The translations under genes and the position numbers were made by a program. The notes beneath the pieces are model-generated. The model was not told where the DNA came from. It saw only the letters and a program-made list of their open reading frames with translations, and searched no databases. A stretch of 64,000 nucleotides of DNA, from positions 2,666,001-2,730,000 of the forward strand of contig JAWKZN010000001.1 in NCBI GenBank assembly GCA_041395945.1, read 5' to 3'. The stretch is from Pseudomonadales bacterium (lineage in GTDB: Bacteria; Pseudomonadota; Gammaproteobacteria; Pseudomonadales; Azotimanducaceae). Shown piece after piece: positions 52,414 to 61,531 of this stretch (positions within the stretch are counted from its first letter, which is position 1; each line of letters begins with the position of its first letter).

Positions 52414-53181
52414 CTACGAGCCGCCGTCAGCGGACTCGATGGCCAGCAGCTCAACATCGAAAACGAGGGTCGAGTTAGCCGGAATAGGGCCTCTGTCCTG
52501 CCCGCCATAAGCAAGATCCGGTGGCACGAAGAATCGGTATTTGGCGCCCACAGACATCAGTTGCAGACCTTCGGTCCAGCCGCTGATCACACCATTGAGC
52601 GGGAAGCTGGCCGGCTCTCCGCGTTCATAGGAACTGTCGAAAACCGTGCCATCAATCAGGGTGCCGTGATAATGGGTGGTGACCGTGTCCGCGGCGACGG
52701 GCTTCGGACCTTCAGCAGGAGTGAGAATCTGGTACTGCAACCCGGACTCCAGTGTTACCACCCCCTCCCTGGCAGCGTTTTCTTTCAGGAAGCTGTCACC
52801 GGCCACCTGATTCTGCCCCGCCCGGGCAGTCAGAGCCTGCTGCTGGGCAATGGCGAAGGCCTGCAGCGAATCATTGGCCTCCTCCGGGCTCACGGCCTGA
52901 TCCCGGTCATTGAGTCGATCGGAAATACCCCGGGCAAAGGCCTCAGCATCGATACTTTCGGCGAAGCGCTGCCGGACATTGCCCGCCATCGTGTAACCGA
53001 TGCTGTAACTGGCCTTCTGAGCATCCGTGGCCAGGTTCTGATTCGCGTTGGCTGCAGCTCCGGCGGCCGGCGTGGTGGCGGCGTCCGTATCACTGGTGCC
53101 GGGGCTCTGATCACAGGCACCCAATAGCAGAGTGGTGGCCACGAAAACCATGGATTGAGTCCATTTATTGCCCATTGGCAT
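52414..53181 (-). CDS. fkpA: FKBP-type peptidyl-prolyl isomerase, lipoprotein (FkpA/Mip-like)
   Basis: A 255-residue periplasmic or outer-membrane proline isomerase and chaperone. It has a lipoprotein signal with lipobox LLLGAC (Cys at ~23), a linker rich in Ala/Thr, and an N-terminal dimerisation domain (KASYSIGYTMAGNVRQRFAE; FARGISDRLND). The C-terminal FKBP domain includes ADTVTTHYHGTLIDGTVFDS, FPLNGVISGWTEGLQLM, KYRFFVPPDLAYGG and LVFDVELLAIE. ATG 53181 has an AAGGAG ribosome binding site eight bases upstream. Confidence 0.94.
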   Translation of the reverse strand: MPMGNKWTQSMVFVATTLLLGACDQSPGTSDTDAATTPAAGAAANANQNLATDAQKASYSIGYTMAGNVRQRFAESIDAEAFARGISDRLNDRDQAVSPEEANDSLQAFAIAQQQALTARAGQNQVAGDSFLKENAAREGVVTLESGLQYQILTPAEGPKPVAADTVTTHYHGTLIDGTVFDSSYERGEPASFPLNGVISGWTEGLQLMSVGAKYRFFVPPDLAYGGQDRGPIPANSTLVFDVELLAIESADGGS

Positions 53182-53570
53182 GCTGTTTACTCCTTGAGCC
53201 GGTTGCCCGTAGTGGGAACACCGGGTTACATTCCGTTGATATGCCCGTTATCGGGATTTGGCTAGTCTCGCTGTGGGAGTATTCGGGGGAACCTCCTGAG
53301 CGATCGAACGTCTGATCGGGTGCCAGGTACCCGGATCGACCTCCACGTCTGAAGACGGGAAAGCGGGTGACGGATACAGCCCGAGACGGATCTGAAAGTA
53401 CGTCGATGACGAGCGAATGACCGCCACATCATACAAGGCTTCAGCCCCGTCGGCAGAAATTGCCTGAGAAAGTGAATTGAGCGCCGGTCCGGGGAAGCCG
53501 GACCGGGAAACCAGGTGACCGGAACCTCATGCCGGTTGCCGCTGAGGACAAACCGCGGATAAGCAGTACG
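53182..53570. other. Divergent intergenic region, fkpA / prc
   Basis: About 390 bp between divergent genes. A perfect 9-bp stem with a 5-base loop lies at 53484-53506, close to the prc start. A 62-codon open frame on the minus strand (53248-53436) has a TTG start and no ribosome binding site and is not accepted as a gene. No promoter is assigned with confidence. Confidence 0.5.
53484..53506 (+). promoter_or_regulatory. Stable hairpin in the prc leader
   Basis: CCGGTCCGG (53484-53492), a 5-base loop and its exact complement CCGGACCGG (53498-53506). It lies about 22 bases before the first possible prc start (53529) and 64 bases before the preferred one, so it could influence translation or mRNA stability. 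No T-run follows, so it is not a typical terminator. Confidence 0.4.
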
Positions 53571-55823
53571 ATGATGACCAGAAACAGACAGCTCCCAGGC
53601 GGGTTCAGGATTGGCTTCGCTCTACTGACCGCCGGACTTTGGCTGTGGTGGTCGTCTACTGCGACCGCAGAGGATCCAGGCGCCGCAAGTCCACCCCAGC
53701 TCGCCATCTCCACACCGGCCAGGCTCGCTCCGGCCGACATCGATGAGCTGACCATCCTGGCCCCGCTGGACGTGCATCCGCGTACCAGCCTCACCATCGT
53801 CGAGCAGCTGCGCCACAACCACCTGCTCAAGAAAGACCTCAACGACCAGATATCCAGCGAGATATTCGATAAGTACCTGGATCTTCTCGACGGTGGCCGC
53901 GCCTATTTTCTCGCCGCCGATGTCCACGCTTTCGAAAAGTATCGCTACGAACTCGACGATGCCCTGATCCGCGGCAATCTCGATCCGGCCTTCGAAGTCT
54001 TCAACCGCTATCAGCAGCGTCTCGACGAGCGTCTCGAGTTCCTGCTCGACGAACTCGCCGCCGGTCTCGACAGGATGGATTTCGAAGCGGATGAAAGTAT
54101 CGAAATCGACCGGGTGGATGCACCCTGGCCGGTCAACACAGCCGAGCTCGACGATCTCTGGCGCAAACGCCTGAAAGCCGCCGCGCTGGCCATGAAGCTC
54201 AACGGCAAGCCCATCGATGAAATCGAGACGCTGCTCACCAAGCGTTATACCAACCGTCTGCGGCAGAGCCGTCAGACCAAGAGTGAAGACGCCTTTCAAC
54301 TCTATGTGAACGCCTTCGCCAGCACCTACGACCCTCACACACAGTACTTCTCACCGAGAACGTCCCAGAATTTCAACATCAATATGTCGTTGTCGCTCGA
54401 AGGCATCGGTGCCGTTCTGCGCAGCGATGACGAGTACACGTCAGTGGTTGAACTGGTCACCGCCGGCCCGGCAGACAAGTCCGGCCTGATCCGCCCGTCG
54501 GATCGCATCGTCAGCGTCGGCCAGGGGGAAAACGGAGCGCTGATCGATGTGGTCGGCTGGCGTCTGGATGATGTGGTGGAACTGATCCGCGGTCCGAAGG
54601 ATTCCACTGTGCGTCTGGAGATCATTCCCGGCACGTCGGAAGACGATACGACCCGGGTGATCTCCATCGTCCGCAACACGGTGAAGCTGGAAGAACAGGC
54701 TGCTCAGAAGCGTGTGCTCGAGCTCACCCGCAACGGTCAGCCGTATCGCATCGGCATCATCGAAGTCCCGACCTTTTACGTCGATTTCAAGGCCGTGCAG
54801 CAGGGCGATCCGAACTTCAAGAGCACCACCCGGGACGTCCGCCGCCTGATCGAAGAGCTGAAGGCGGAAGACATCGATGGTCTGATGATCGACCTGCGCA
54901 ACAATGGCGGTGGATCCCTTCAGGAAGCAGATTCTCTCACCGGTCTGTTCATACGTTCCGGTCCCACCGTGCAGGTGAAGTCCGGCGCCCGGCGGGCCAA
55001 CATCTACTCGGATACCGATGATGCCGTGGCCTGGGACGGTCCCCTGGCCGTGCTGATGAACAGACTGTCCGCCTCCGCCTCGGAGATTTTCGCAGGGGCC
55101 ATACAGGACTATGGCCGTGGCATCCTGATCGGCAGCCAGACTTTTGGCAAAGGCACCGTGCAGACCCTGGTACCGCTCAATCGCGGCCAGCTGAAGATCA
55201 CCGCCGCCAAGTTCTATCGGGTGTCGGGGCAGAGTACCCAGCACCAGGGTGTGTTACCCGACATTGCTTACCCGGAAATCTTCGATATCGAGCAGATTGG
55301 CGAGAGCTCGCTCGACGATGCAATGCCCTGGGATGTGATCCAGCCGGCCGTTTACCCCCGGACCCACCAGATTCAGACGCTGCTCCCCGAGCTGCAGTCC
55401 CGACACGACCTGCGCACGCTGGATGATCCGGATTTCAACTACCTGCGGGCGCTGTCCGAACGCAACCGTCAGAACGGCCGCAAGACGCAGCTTTCCCTGA
55501 AAGAGAGCGAGCGGGTCAAGGAGAAGGCGGACGAGGACGCCTGGCGCCTGAATCTGGAAAACACCCTGCGTATCGCGAAGGGTGAGGCCCCGCTCAAATC
55601 GCTCGAGGAACTCAACAACCCGGATGGAGATGCCGAAACTGAAGGTGCTGCAGAAGAGGTGGACGCAGCGATCGAATCTCCCGCCGACCATGCCGCAGCG
55701 GATCCGAGCAAAGACGCGCTGCTGGTGGAATCGGGTGAGATCCTCATCGACTACATCGGGCTCAGCCGTCAGGTCGCTCTGGTTGAGAGCACACCCGCTG
55801 GATCGGAACGGGTGGTGCAGTGA
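53571..55823 (+). CDS. prc: Carboxy-terminal processing protease Prc/Tsp
   Basis: About 750 residues. A signal peptide (GFRIGFALLTAGLWLWWSSTATA) exports this periplasmic protease, which degrades tailed or misfolded proteins and trims lipoproteins and murein hydrolases. It has the Tsp N-terminal domain (QLRHNHLLKKDLNDQISSE; FDKYLDLLDGGRAYF), a PDZ domain (~280-370, LEGIGAVLRSDDEYTSVVEL), and the catalytic Ser-Lys dyad in LMNRLSASASEIFAGAI and QTFGKGTVQTLVPL. Asp/Glu-rich residues precede the C-terminus. The ATG at 53571 gives a clean signal peptide; an upstream ATG (53529) with AGGTGA upstream would add 14 residues. Confidence 0.94.
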   Translation: MMTRNRQLPGGFRIGFALLTAGLWLWWSSTATAEDPGAASPPQLAISTPARLAPADIDELTILAPLDVHPRTSLTIVEQLRHNHLLKKDLNDQISSEIFDKYLDLLDGGRAYFLAADVHAFEKYRYELDDALIRGNLDPAFEVFNRYQQRLDERLEFLLDELAAGLDRMDFEADESIEIDRVDAPWPVNTAELDDLWRKRLKAAALAMKLNGKPIDEIETLLTKRYTNRLRQSRQTKSEDAFQLYVNAFASTYDPHTQYFSPRTSQNFNINMSLSLEGIGAVLRSDDEYTSVVELVTAGPADKSGLIRPSDRIVSVGQGENGALIDVVGWRLDDVVELIRGPKDSTVRLEIIPGTSEDDTTRVISIVRNTVKLEEQAAQKRVLELTRNGQPYRIGIIEVPTFYVDFKAVQQGDPNFKSTTRDVRRLIEELKAEDIDGLMIDLRNNGGGSLQEADSLTGLFIRSGPTVQVKSGARRANIYSDTDDAVAWDGPLAVLMNRLSASASEIFAGAIQDYGRGILIGSQTFGKGTVQTLVPLNRGQLKITAAKFYRVSGQSTQHQGVLPDIAYPEIFDIEQIGESSLDDAMPWDVIQPAVYPRTHQIQTLLPELQSRHDLRTLDDPDFNYLRALSERNRQNGRKTQLSLKESERVKEKADEDAWRLNLENTLRIAKGEAPLKSLEELNNPDGDAETEGAAEEVDAAIESPADHAAADPSKDALLVESGEILIDYIGLSRQVALVESTPAGSERVVQ

Positions 55824-56006
55824 GGGTCCGGATCGACTGAGCCTGTCCTTCCAGGATAAAGCCCGACAGCGACATCCTCAGCGTCAGCGGCTGACCAGCC
55901 TTCATCTGCAGCGGACAGACCCGGAACCGGCTGAGGTAACGGGCAACCCCTTTGATTTTTCTGATCTGCCCGCACATAACCCTCTTATGAGAGTCGAGTG
56001 CCGCGC

Positions 56007-58427
56007 ATGGATATCGATCAACAGGGCAAGCCAATAGATCGGCCCCTTTCTGAGCAGACCGACTCGGAGGCGGAGCAGGATGCTGATTCCGGCAGACAGA
56101 TCATCCTGCCGAGTGAGGCATACCCCAACCTCATCCACGTCCTCCCACACGACCGTCCTTTCTTCCCCGGCCAGGCGATTCCCCTGATCGTGGGTGCAGA
56201 GCACTGGCTCAGCACCGTCGAAGCCATCCGCGAGCGGGGCCAGGACGTCGTTGGCCTGATTGCGACCCGGGAATCCTCCGATGGCATACCGGCTCCCGCG
56301 GACCTTTTTGAAATGGGCACTCTGTGTCGTATCCACCGCGTGCACCGGGAGGGCGCCCAGCTGCAGATCCTGCTCGAAGGTCTGCAGCGCTTCCGCGTGC
56401 GGCGCTGGCTGAAGGATCAACCCCCCTTCGCCGTGAATGCCCAGTATTTTCCGGAACGGATCGGTTCAGATGCGGACACCGAAAAAGCCTATGCGATCGC
56501 GATCATCAACATCATCAAGGAACTGATCCCCCTGAATCCGCTCTACGGCGAAGAGCTGAAAGTTTTCCTTGCGCGGTCCAATCCGAACGAACCCTCTGTG
56601 CTGGCAGATTTCGCAGCCAGTCTGACCTCGTCGAGTAAACCCGAACTGCAGGAGGTGCTGGAAACAGTCAACCTGCAGCGGCGACTCGAAAAGGTGGTGG
56701 AACTGCTGCACAAGGAGCTGCAGATCGCCAAGGCACAGATGGAAATCCGCCGTCACGTCGAAGCCGAAATCCAATCCCACCAGCGCGAAGCCGTTCTTCG
56801 CCAGCAGCTCAAATACATCCAGAAGGAACTGGGGATCGCCAAGGACGACAAGACGGCTGAGATCGATGATTTTCGGGAACGTCTCGAATCCCTCACGGTG
56901 CCACCGGCCGTCATGCAGCGGATCGAGGACGAGCTGCAGAAGCTGTCGATGCTCGAGGTCGGCTCGCCGGAATACGGTGTCACCCGCAACTACCTCGACT
57001 GGCTGACGTCGGTACCCTGGGGGCTGACCAGTGACGACGCCCGGGATCTGGAAGCGGCCACCCGCACCCTGAATCGCCATCATGAAGGTCTCGAAGACGT
57101 CAAGGAGCGCATCCTCGAGTTTCTCGCCCTCGGCATCATGAAAGGCCAGGTCGCCGGTTCCATCATCTGCTTCGTCGGTCCTCCGGGTGTCGGCAAGACG
57201 TCGCTCGGCCGGGCCATCGCTGCGGCACTGGAGCGCAAGTTCTATCGTTTCAGTGTTGGCGGTATGCGCGACGAAGCCGAGATCAAGGGTCACCGCCGCA
57301 CCTACATCGGCGCCATGCCGGGCAAGCTGGTGCAGGCACTCAAGGACACCCGGGTGGTGAATCCCGTGGTGATGCTGGATGAAGTGGACAAGATCGGCGC
57401 TTCATTTCAGGGGGATCCCGCCAGCGCGCTGCTGGAGGTGCTCGACCCGGAACAGAACAGCAGCTTTCATGATCACTATCTGGACGTCGACCTCGACCTC
57501 TCCAGAGTCCTGTTTGTCTGCACTGCCAATCAGCTGGATACGATCCCCGGTCCGCTTCTGGATCGCATGGAAGTCATCCACCTTTCCGGCTACCTGGACA
57601 AGGAGAAACTCGCCATTGCACGGCGCCATCTGTTGCCTCGTCAGCTCGAACGCGCCGGATTGAAACGCCGGGGCGACCTTACAATCGAGGCCGCCGCGCT
57701 GCGCCAGATCGTCGAAGGCTATTCCAGGGAAGCGGGCGTCCGCCGCCTGGACAAAGCCCTGGCAGCCATCGTCCGCAAGGCGGTGATGAAGCTCCTGAAA
57801 GGTGCGCAACGCCCGCTGGTCGTGAAAGCGACAGACGTATCGGACTATCTCGGCCGTCCACTCTATGAGAAGGAGCTTCGCCAGAAAGGTGTGGGTGTGG
57901 TGACCGGTCTGGCCTGGACAGCACTCGGCGGTGCCACACTGCCTGTTGAAGCGACTCGCGTCCACAGCCGGTCCGCGGGTTTCCAGTTGACGGGGCAGCT
58001 CGGCGAGGTCATGCAGGAATCCGCCAATATCGCTTACAGTCACCTGATCGCCAATGCAGATGCCCTGGGAGTGCCTGCCGGATATTTCGACAAGGCGTTC
58101 ATCCACCTGCATGTCCCGGCCGGTGCGACTCCGAAAGATGGTCCGAGTGCGGGAATCACCATCGCCAGCGCACTGCTGTCGCTCGCGCGTGCGCGTCAGC
58201 CCCGTATCAACTGCGCGATGACAGGTGAACTCACGCTGACCGGTCACGTCTACCCGATCGGCGGAGTGCGTGAGAAACTGCTCGCGGCCAGACGACAGAA
58301 AATCCGCACCGTCATCCTTCCGGCCGCCAATGAACGTGATTACGAGGAGGTGCCCGAGCACATTCGCAAAGGCATCAAGGTGCATTTCGTCAAGGACTTC
58401 GAGGAAGTCGCAGAACTGATATTCTAG
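56007..58427 (+). CDS. lon: ATP-dependent Lon-type protease
   Basis: About 806 residues. Order: an acidic N-terminal extension (~1-35), LON substrate-binding domain (LIHVLPHDRPFFPGQAIPLI to ~225), coiled coil (EIQSHQREAVLRQQLKYIQK), AAA module with Walker A GPPGVGKTSLGRAIAAAL, Walker B VVMLDEVDKIG and arginine finger region, then the protease domain with catalytic Ser714 in PKDGPSAGIT and Lys757 in GVREKLLAARRQ. It degrades damaged and regulatory proteins. The extended N-terminus and FFPGQ-type opening resemble the alternative Lon (AsrA) of pseudomonads more than classical Lon; that is an impression. GTG 55998 is an alternative start. Confidence 0.94.
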   Translation: MDIDQQGKPIDRPLSEQTDSEAEQDADSGRQIILPSEAYPNLIHVLPHDRPFFPGQAIPLIVGAEHWLSTVEAIRERGQDVVGLIATRESSDGIPAPADLFEMGTLCRIHRVHREGAQLQILLEGLQRFRVRRWLKDQPPFAVNAQYFPERIGSDADTEKAYAIAIINIIKELIPLNPLYGEELKVFLARSNPNEPSVLADFAASLTSSSKPELQEVLETVNLQRRLEKVVELLHKELQIAKAQMEIRRHVEAEIQSHQREAVLRQQLKYIQKELGIAKDDKTAEIDDFRERLESLTVPPAVMQRIEDELQKLSMLEVGSPEYGVTRNYLDWLTSVPWGLTSDDARDLEAATRTLNRHHEGLEDVKERILEFLALGIMKGQVAGSIICFVGPPGVGKTSLGRAIAAALERKFYRFSVGGMRDEAEIKGHRRTYIGAMPGKLVQALKDTRVVNPVVMLDEVDKIGASFQGDPASALLEVLDPEQNSSFHDHYLDVDLDLSRVLFVCTANQLDTIPGPLLDRMEVIHLSGYLDKEKLAIARRHLLPRQLERAGLKRRGDLTIEAAALRQIVEGYSREAGVRRLDKALAAIVRKAVMKLLKGAQRPLVVKATDVSDYLGRPLYEKELRQKGVGVVTGLAWTALGGATLPVEATRVHSRSAGFQLTGQLGEVMQESANIAYSHLIANADALGVPAGYFDKAFIHLHVPAGATPKDGPSAGITIASALLSLARARQPRINCAMTGELTLTGHVYPIGGVREKLLAARRQKIRTVILPAANERDYEEVPEHIRKGIKVHFVKDFEEVAELIF

Positions 58428-58428
58428 T

Positions 58429-58443
58429 CCGGCGCAGCGCCGG
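58429..58443 (+). terminator. GC-rich hairpin after lon
   Basis: CCGGCG-CAG-CGCCGG directly after the lon stop codon: a perfect 6-bp stem with a 3-base loop. No T-tract follows, so termination here is uncertain. Confidence 0.35.
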
Positions 58444-58526
58444 GTCCGAACTTCCCGGCGCGGTGGTCAGTGATCGGGCTGTCAGAATTCGGTGCGGTCT
58501 GAAACGCGTCTCCCCAGGAGTACTTT

Positions 58527-60341
58527 TTGTCCCCAAGCATAGTCGCCCCGGATCTGCACGCCATCGCTGCGATGGTGCTTACGGTCTTCGCCCTCTATCT
58601 GTTCACCCGGGATCGCATTCCGCTGGAGATGACCAGTCTCGGTCTGATCGCCGTACTCGCCATCGGATTCACCCTCTTTCCCTATCCCGGCATAAAGGCC
58701 ACGGAATTTTTTCACGGCTTTGCGCACGAAGCGCTGATCGCAGTCTGTGCGCTGCTCGTGCTCGGCCAGGGTCTGGTGCGCACCGGCGCCCTGGAACCAA
58801 TCGGCACCCTGTTGTCCCGGATCTGGGGCAAGGCCCCCTACCTGTCTTTCCTGCTGACCCTGGTGCTCAGTGCAGTGCTTTCGGCCTTCATCAACAACAC
58901 GCCCATCGTGGTGCTTCTGCTCCCCATTCTGATCAGCGTCTGCCTGCGCACCGGGGCTTCACCGACCGGAATTCTCATGCCCATGGGTTTCGCGACCCTG
59001 GTCGGCGGTATGGCTACGACGATCGGAACCTCCACAAATCTGCTGGTTGTGAGCGTGGCTGCTGACATGGGGCTCGATTCCATCGGCATGTTCGATTTCG
59101 TTTTCCCCGCCAGCATCGGCGCCGGGGTGGCCATCCTGTATCTGTGGCTGATTGCTCCACGTATTCTGCCGGCACGGCAGATTGAGCTCTCCAACCCTTC
59201 TCCCCGGGTTTTCGACGCCCGCCTGCATATCGGGGAGGACTCCCCCTTTGTCGACAGAACCCTGGCCGAGGCAAAGGCCGCCGCCGGTGGTGACATGCAC
59301 GTCGTCCGCATACGCCGCGGTGACGCATTCGTATTGCCCCTGCCGGATGTGCGTCTGCGGGCCGGTGACCGGCTGCGTGTGCGTGATACACCGAATCGCC
59401 TCAAAGGATTCGAGAAAGCACTCAAAGCTCGCATGTACTCCGGCGATCACATTGTCGATGAAGCCCATCCTCTGCTGGCCGAGAATCAGGTGCTCGCCGA
59501 GATCGCCGTGGTACCGGGATCGACGCTGGATCGGGCCAATCTCAAATACACCCGCTTCCTGGATCGGTTTCAGCTTGCCGTGCTGGCCCTGCACCGTGCC
59601 GGCAAGGACATCTGGCATGCCAAGGAAGAAATTCAGGACGTGATACTCCAGCCGGGAGACATCCTGCTCGTGCAGGGTCCTGCAGAACAGATTTCTGCCC
59701 TCAAGCGCTCGACGGATTTTCTCGTGGTCGACGCCAGCATGGACCTGCCCAAAACCAGCAAAGCCTTCCTCGCCCTCGCTGTGCTTGCCGGCGTGGTTCT
59801 GCTTTCCGCTGCGGGCATTCTGCCGATCGCGGTCAGCGCCATCAGTGGTGCGGTCATTCTGCTGCTCACCCGCTGTCTGGATCTGGAAGCTGCCGTGCGG
59901 GCGATCAGCACTTCGGTCTATTTCGTGGTGGTCGCCAGTCTGGCACTCGGTCACGCCCTCATCGAAACCGGCGCGATCGACTACATCACCAGTGTCTTTC
60001 TCAGTGCGACCGACGGCGCGAGCCCCACCGTGATACTCGGCGGGCTGATGCTGATGCTCGCGATTCTCACCAATGTGGTCACGAACAATGCCGCCGCAGT
60101 GATCGGTACGCCGATCGCAGTCAGTATTGCCGTGCAGCTGAATCTTCCCCCGGAACCCTTCGTGCTCGCGGTGTTATTCGGGGCCAATCTCAGCTATGCC
60201 ACTCCCATGGCCTACAACACCAATCTGCTGGTGATGAGCGCAGGCAACTACACCTTCGCAGATTTCGTGAAGGTCGGGGTGCCGCTATCGATTCTGATGT
60301 GGGTGACGCTGACCTGGGTGTTGAGCGCCATGTACTTCTGA
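58527..60341 (+). CDS. SLC13/DASS-type anion transporter with two RCK-C domains
   Basis: A 604-residue transporter of the ion-transporter superfamily with about ten membrane helices split by a cytoplasmic insert. The SNT-type anion/sodium-binding motifs appear twice: INNTPIVVLLLPI followed by TTIGTSTNLLVVS in the first half, and VVTNNAAAVIGTPI with the loop NLSYATPMAYNTNLLVM in the second half. The insert (~residues 205-400) holds two TrkA-C/RCK-C domains (LPLPDVRLRAGDRLRVRDT; DVILQPGDILLVQGPAEQI). Substrate is unknown; sulfate or dicarboxylates are usual. TTG start with AGGAG seven bases upstream. It lies 99 bp after lon. Confidence 0.92.
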   Translation: MSPSIVAPDLHAIAAMVLTVFALYLFTRDRIPLEMTSLGLIAVLAIGFTLFPYPGIKATEFFHGFAHEALIAVCALLVLGQGLVRTGALEPIGTLLSRIWGKAPYLSFLLTLVLSAVLSAFINNTPIVVLLLPILISVCLRTGASPTGILMPMGFATLVGGMATTIGTSTNLLVVSVAADMGLDSIGMFDFVFPASIGAGVAILYLWLIAPRILPARQIELSNPSPRVFDARLHIGEDSPFVDRTLAEAKAAAGGDMHVVRIRRGDAFVLPLPDVRLRAGDRLRVRDTPNRLKGFEKALKARMYSGDHIVDEAHPLLAENQVLAEIAVVPGSTLDRANLKYTRFLDRFQLAVLALHRAGKDIWHAKEEIQDVILQPGDILLVQGPAEQISALKRSTDFLVVDASMDLPKTSKAFLALAVLAGVVLLSAAGILPIAVSAISGAVILLLTRCLDLEAAVRAISTSVYFVVVASLALGHALIETGAIDYITSVFLSATDGASPTVILGGLMLMLAILTNVVTNNAAAVIGTPIAVSIAVQLNLPPEPFVLAVLFGANLSYATPMAYNTNLLVMSAGNYTFADFVKVGVPLSILMWVTLTWVLSAMYF

Positions 60342-60558
60342 GTCGAACCGGCTTCGACCCGGACGACCGGTCCATGGCTCCCGGGGGATGCGTGGGATTT
60401 TCTGCGCGGACTGATTGTTTCTTTCCCGCGCGATCAGTTCGGACTCGCTTCGATTTATCACGTCTATTCCGTTTCTTGTCGTAAGTTTTTCCCAGACGCC
60501 GCAACTTGTGCACGCCAGCGAGTCCGGGATTACACAACAGTAGAAAAGTTTCAGATGT

Positions 60559-60585
60559 GCGCCAGTTCACTCAACCTGGCGCTTT
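60559..60585 (+). terminator. Candidate terminator hairpin downstream of the SLC13 gene
   Basis: GCGCCAG (60559-60565), 10-base loop, CTGGCGC (60576-60582), then TTT. It is about 220 bases after the SLC13 stop. The short T-run makes it a weak intrinsic terminator candidate. Confidence 0.35.
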
Positions 60586-60720
60586 AGAAATACTCCTTAC
60601 AAGTCCTGGCGGCCTGATTTCGCAGCCTATTGCGAGGCTGGGGTGGATGCGAGGTCGCGGTGGAGAAAGGAATGGGGCGGGCCTACGCTCGGGCCCTCCG
60701 GGCTCCCCTCGATTGGCGGA

Positions 60721-60832
60721 GTTGCCTCGCGGGCTTCCCGTGAGGCAAATCGCTGCGCGAGGGCACGGCGGAGCCGCCGAGCGAGGCCCGGGGCAGTCCG
60801 TCCTCGATCACGCCCTGATCAACCCCTTCCGG
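60721..60832. repeat. Second copy (half) of the palindromic repeat
   Basis: This ~110-bp stretch matches 41370-41475 closely: both contain TCCCGTGAGGCAAAT, GAGGGCAC, GCCGAGCGAGGCCCGGGG and end near a TGATCAA. The internal palindrome (TTGCCTCGCGGG / CCCGTGAGGCAA) pairs at 11 of 12 positions. The long outer inverted repeat of the first copy is not preserved on the left side. Confidence 0.82.
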
Positions 60833-60872
60833 GATTCCTGGCCGAACAGCTGCAGCCGTTGACGGATCGGGG

Positions 60873-61508
60873 CTAATCGAGCAGCAGTTCAAGCACCTCG
60901 AACAGCGAGCCCACCACCTGGTGCCCGAGTGCGGCGACCTGCGGATCCGGCTGGACCAGATCGGGAACCTGGAATACCCGCAGACCGGCGGCATGGGCGG
61001 CGCGGACACCGTTGTTGGAATCCTCCAGCGCCCAGCACTGGCCCGGGGGATGGGACAGACGGCGGGTTGCTTCGAGATAGGGATCCGGATGGGGCTTGCC
61101 CCGCGGGGTCTCGCCACCACAGACGAGGTGGGAGAAATAGTCCTCCAGGCCCGCCAGCCGCAGCTTCTGCAGGGCGGTGGCGCGCCGGGTGGAAGTGGCC
61201 AGCGCCCGGGGAATGCCGAGATCCGCAAGATGATCCAGCAGTTCCCGCGCACCGGCTTTGACGGCCACCGGCCGGGTCTGAATGTAAGCTTCGTAGTGCG
61301 CTCCCCAGCACTCGCTCAATCGCGCATAGGGAAAGTCCGGGCCGTAGGCGGCGATGAGGATGCGCTCGGTGGATTCGTAGGTACCGCCCACGCAGAGGTC
61401 ATAGGCGGCAAGATCCGCCGGCCAGCCGACATCCGCACAGGCCTGCAGGAAGCAGTCCCGGGCCAGCCGCTCCGAATCGAGCAGCAGGCCGTCCATGTCG
61501 AATACCAC
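60873..61508 (-). CDS. HAD-superfamily hydrolase (beta-phosphoglucomutase/phosphatase-like)
   Basis: A 211-residue HAD subfamily IA protein with a helical cap. Motif I FDMDGLLLDSERLARD, motif II LATSTRRATALQKL, motif III lysine in PRGKPHPDPYLEA, and motif IV LEDSNNGVRAAHAAG are all visible. The sequence resembles YniC-type sugar-phosphate phosphatases. GTG start at 61508 places motif I almost at the N-terminus, 23 bp after the acnA stop on the same strand, so the two may be co-transcribed. Confidence 0.9.
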   Translation of the reverse strand: MVFDMDGLLLDSERLARDCFLQACADVGWPADLAAYDLCVGGTYESTERILIAAYGPDFPYARLSECWGAHYEAYIQTRPVAVKAGARELLDHLADLGIPRALATSTRRATALQKLRLAGLEDYFSHLVCGGETPRGKPHPDPYLEATRRLSHPPGQCWALEDSNNGVRAAHAAGLRVFQVPDLVQPDPQVAALGHQVVGSLFEVLELLLD

Positions 61509-61531
61509 CGCACCCGGGCGCGGGGGAGAAG

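Larger units (their letters stand above)
60342..60872. other. 530-bp intergenic region with repeat element
   Basis: Between the SLC13 gene and the convergent HAD gene. It contains a hairpin at 60559-60582, the GCTGGGGTGGATGCGAGG motif near 60640, and the palindromic repeat related to the 41.4-kb element (60721-60832). Open frames here overlap the repeat and are low-complexity; none is accepted. Confidence 0.65.

Noticed and set aside
53248..53436. 62-codon minus-strand frame between fkpA and prc
   Set aside because: It starts with TTG, lacks a ribosome binding site, and shows no recognisable domain.
55930..55985. Heat-shock (sigma-32) promoter before lon
   Set aside because: CCCTTTGA and CCCGCACAT are only loosely like the consensus and spacing is ambiguous; not strong enough to annotate.
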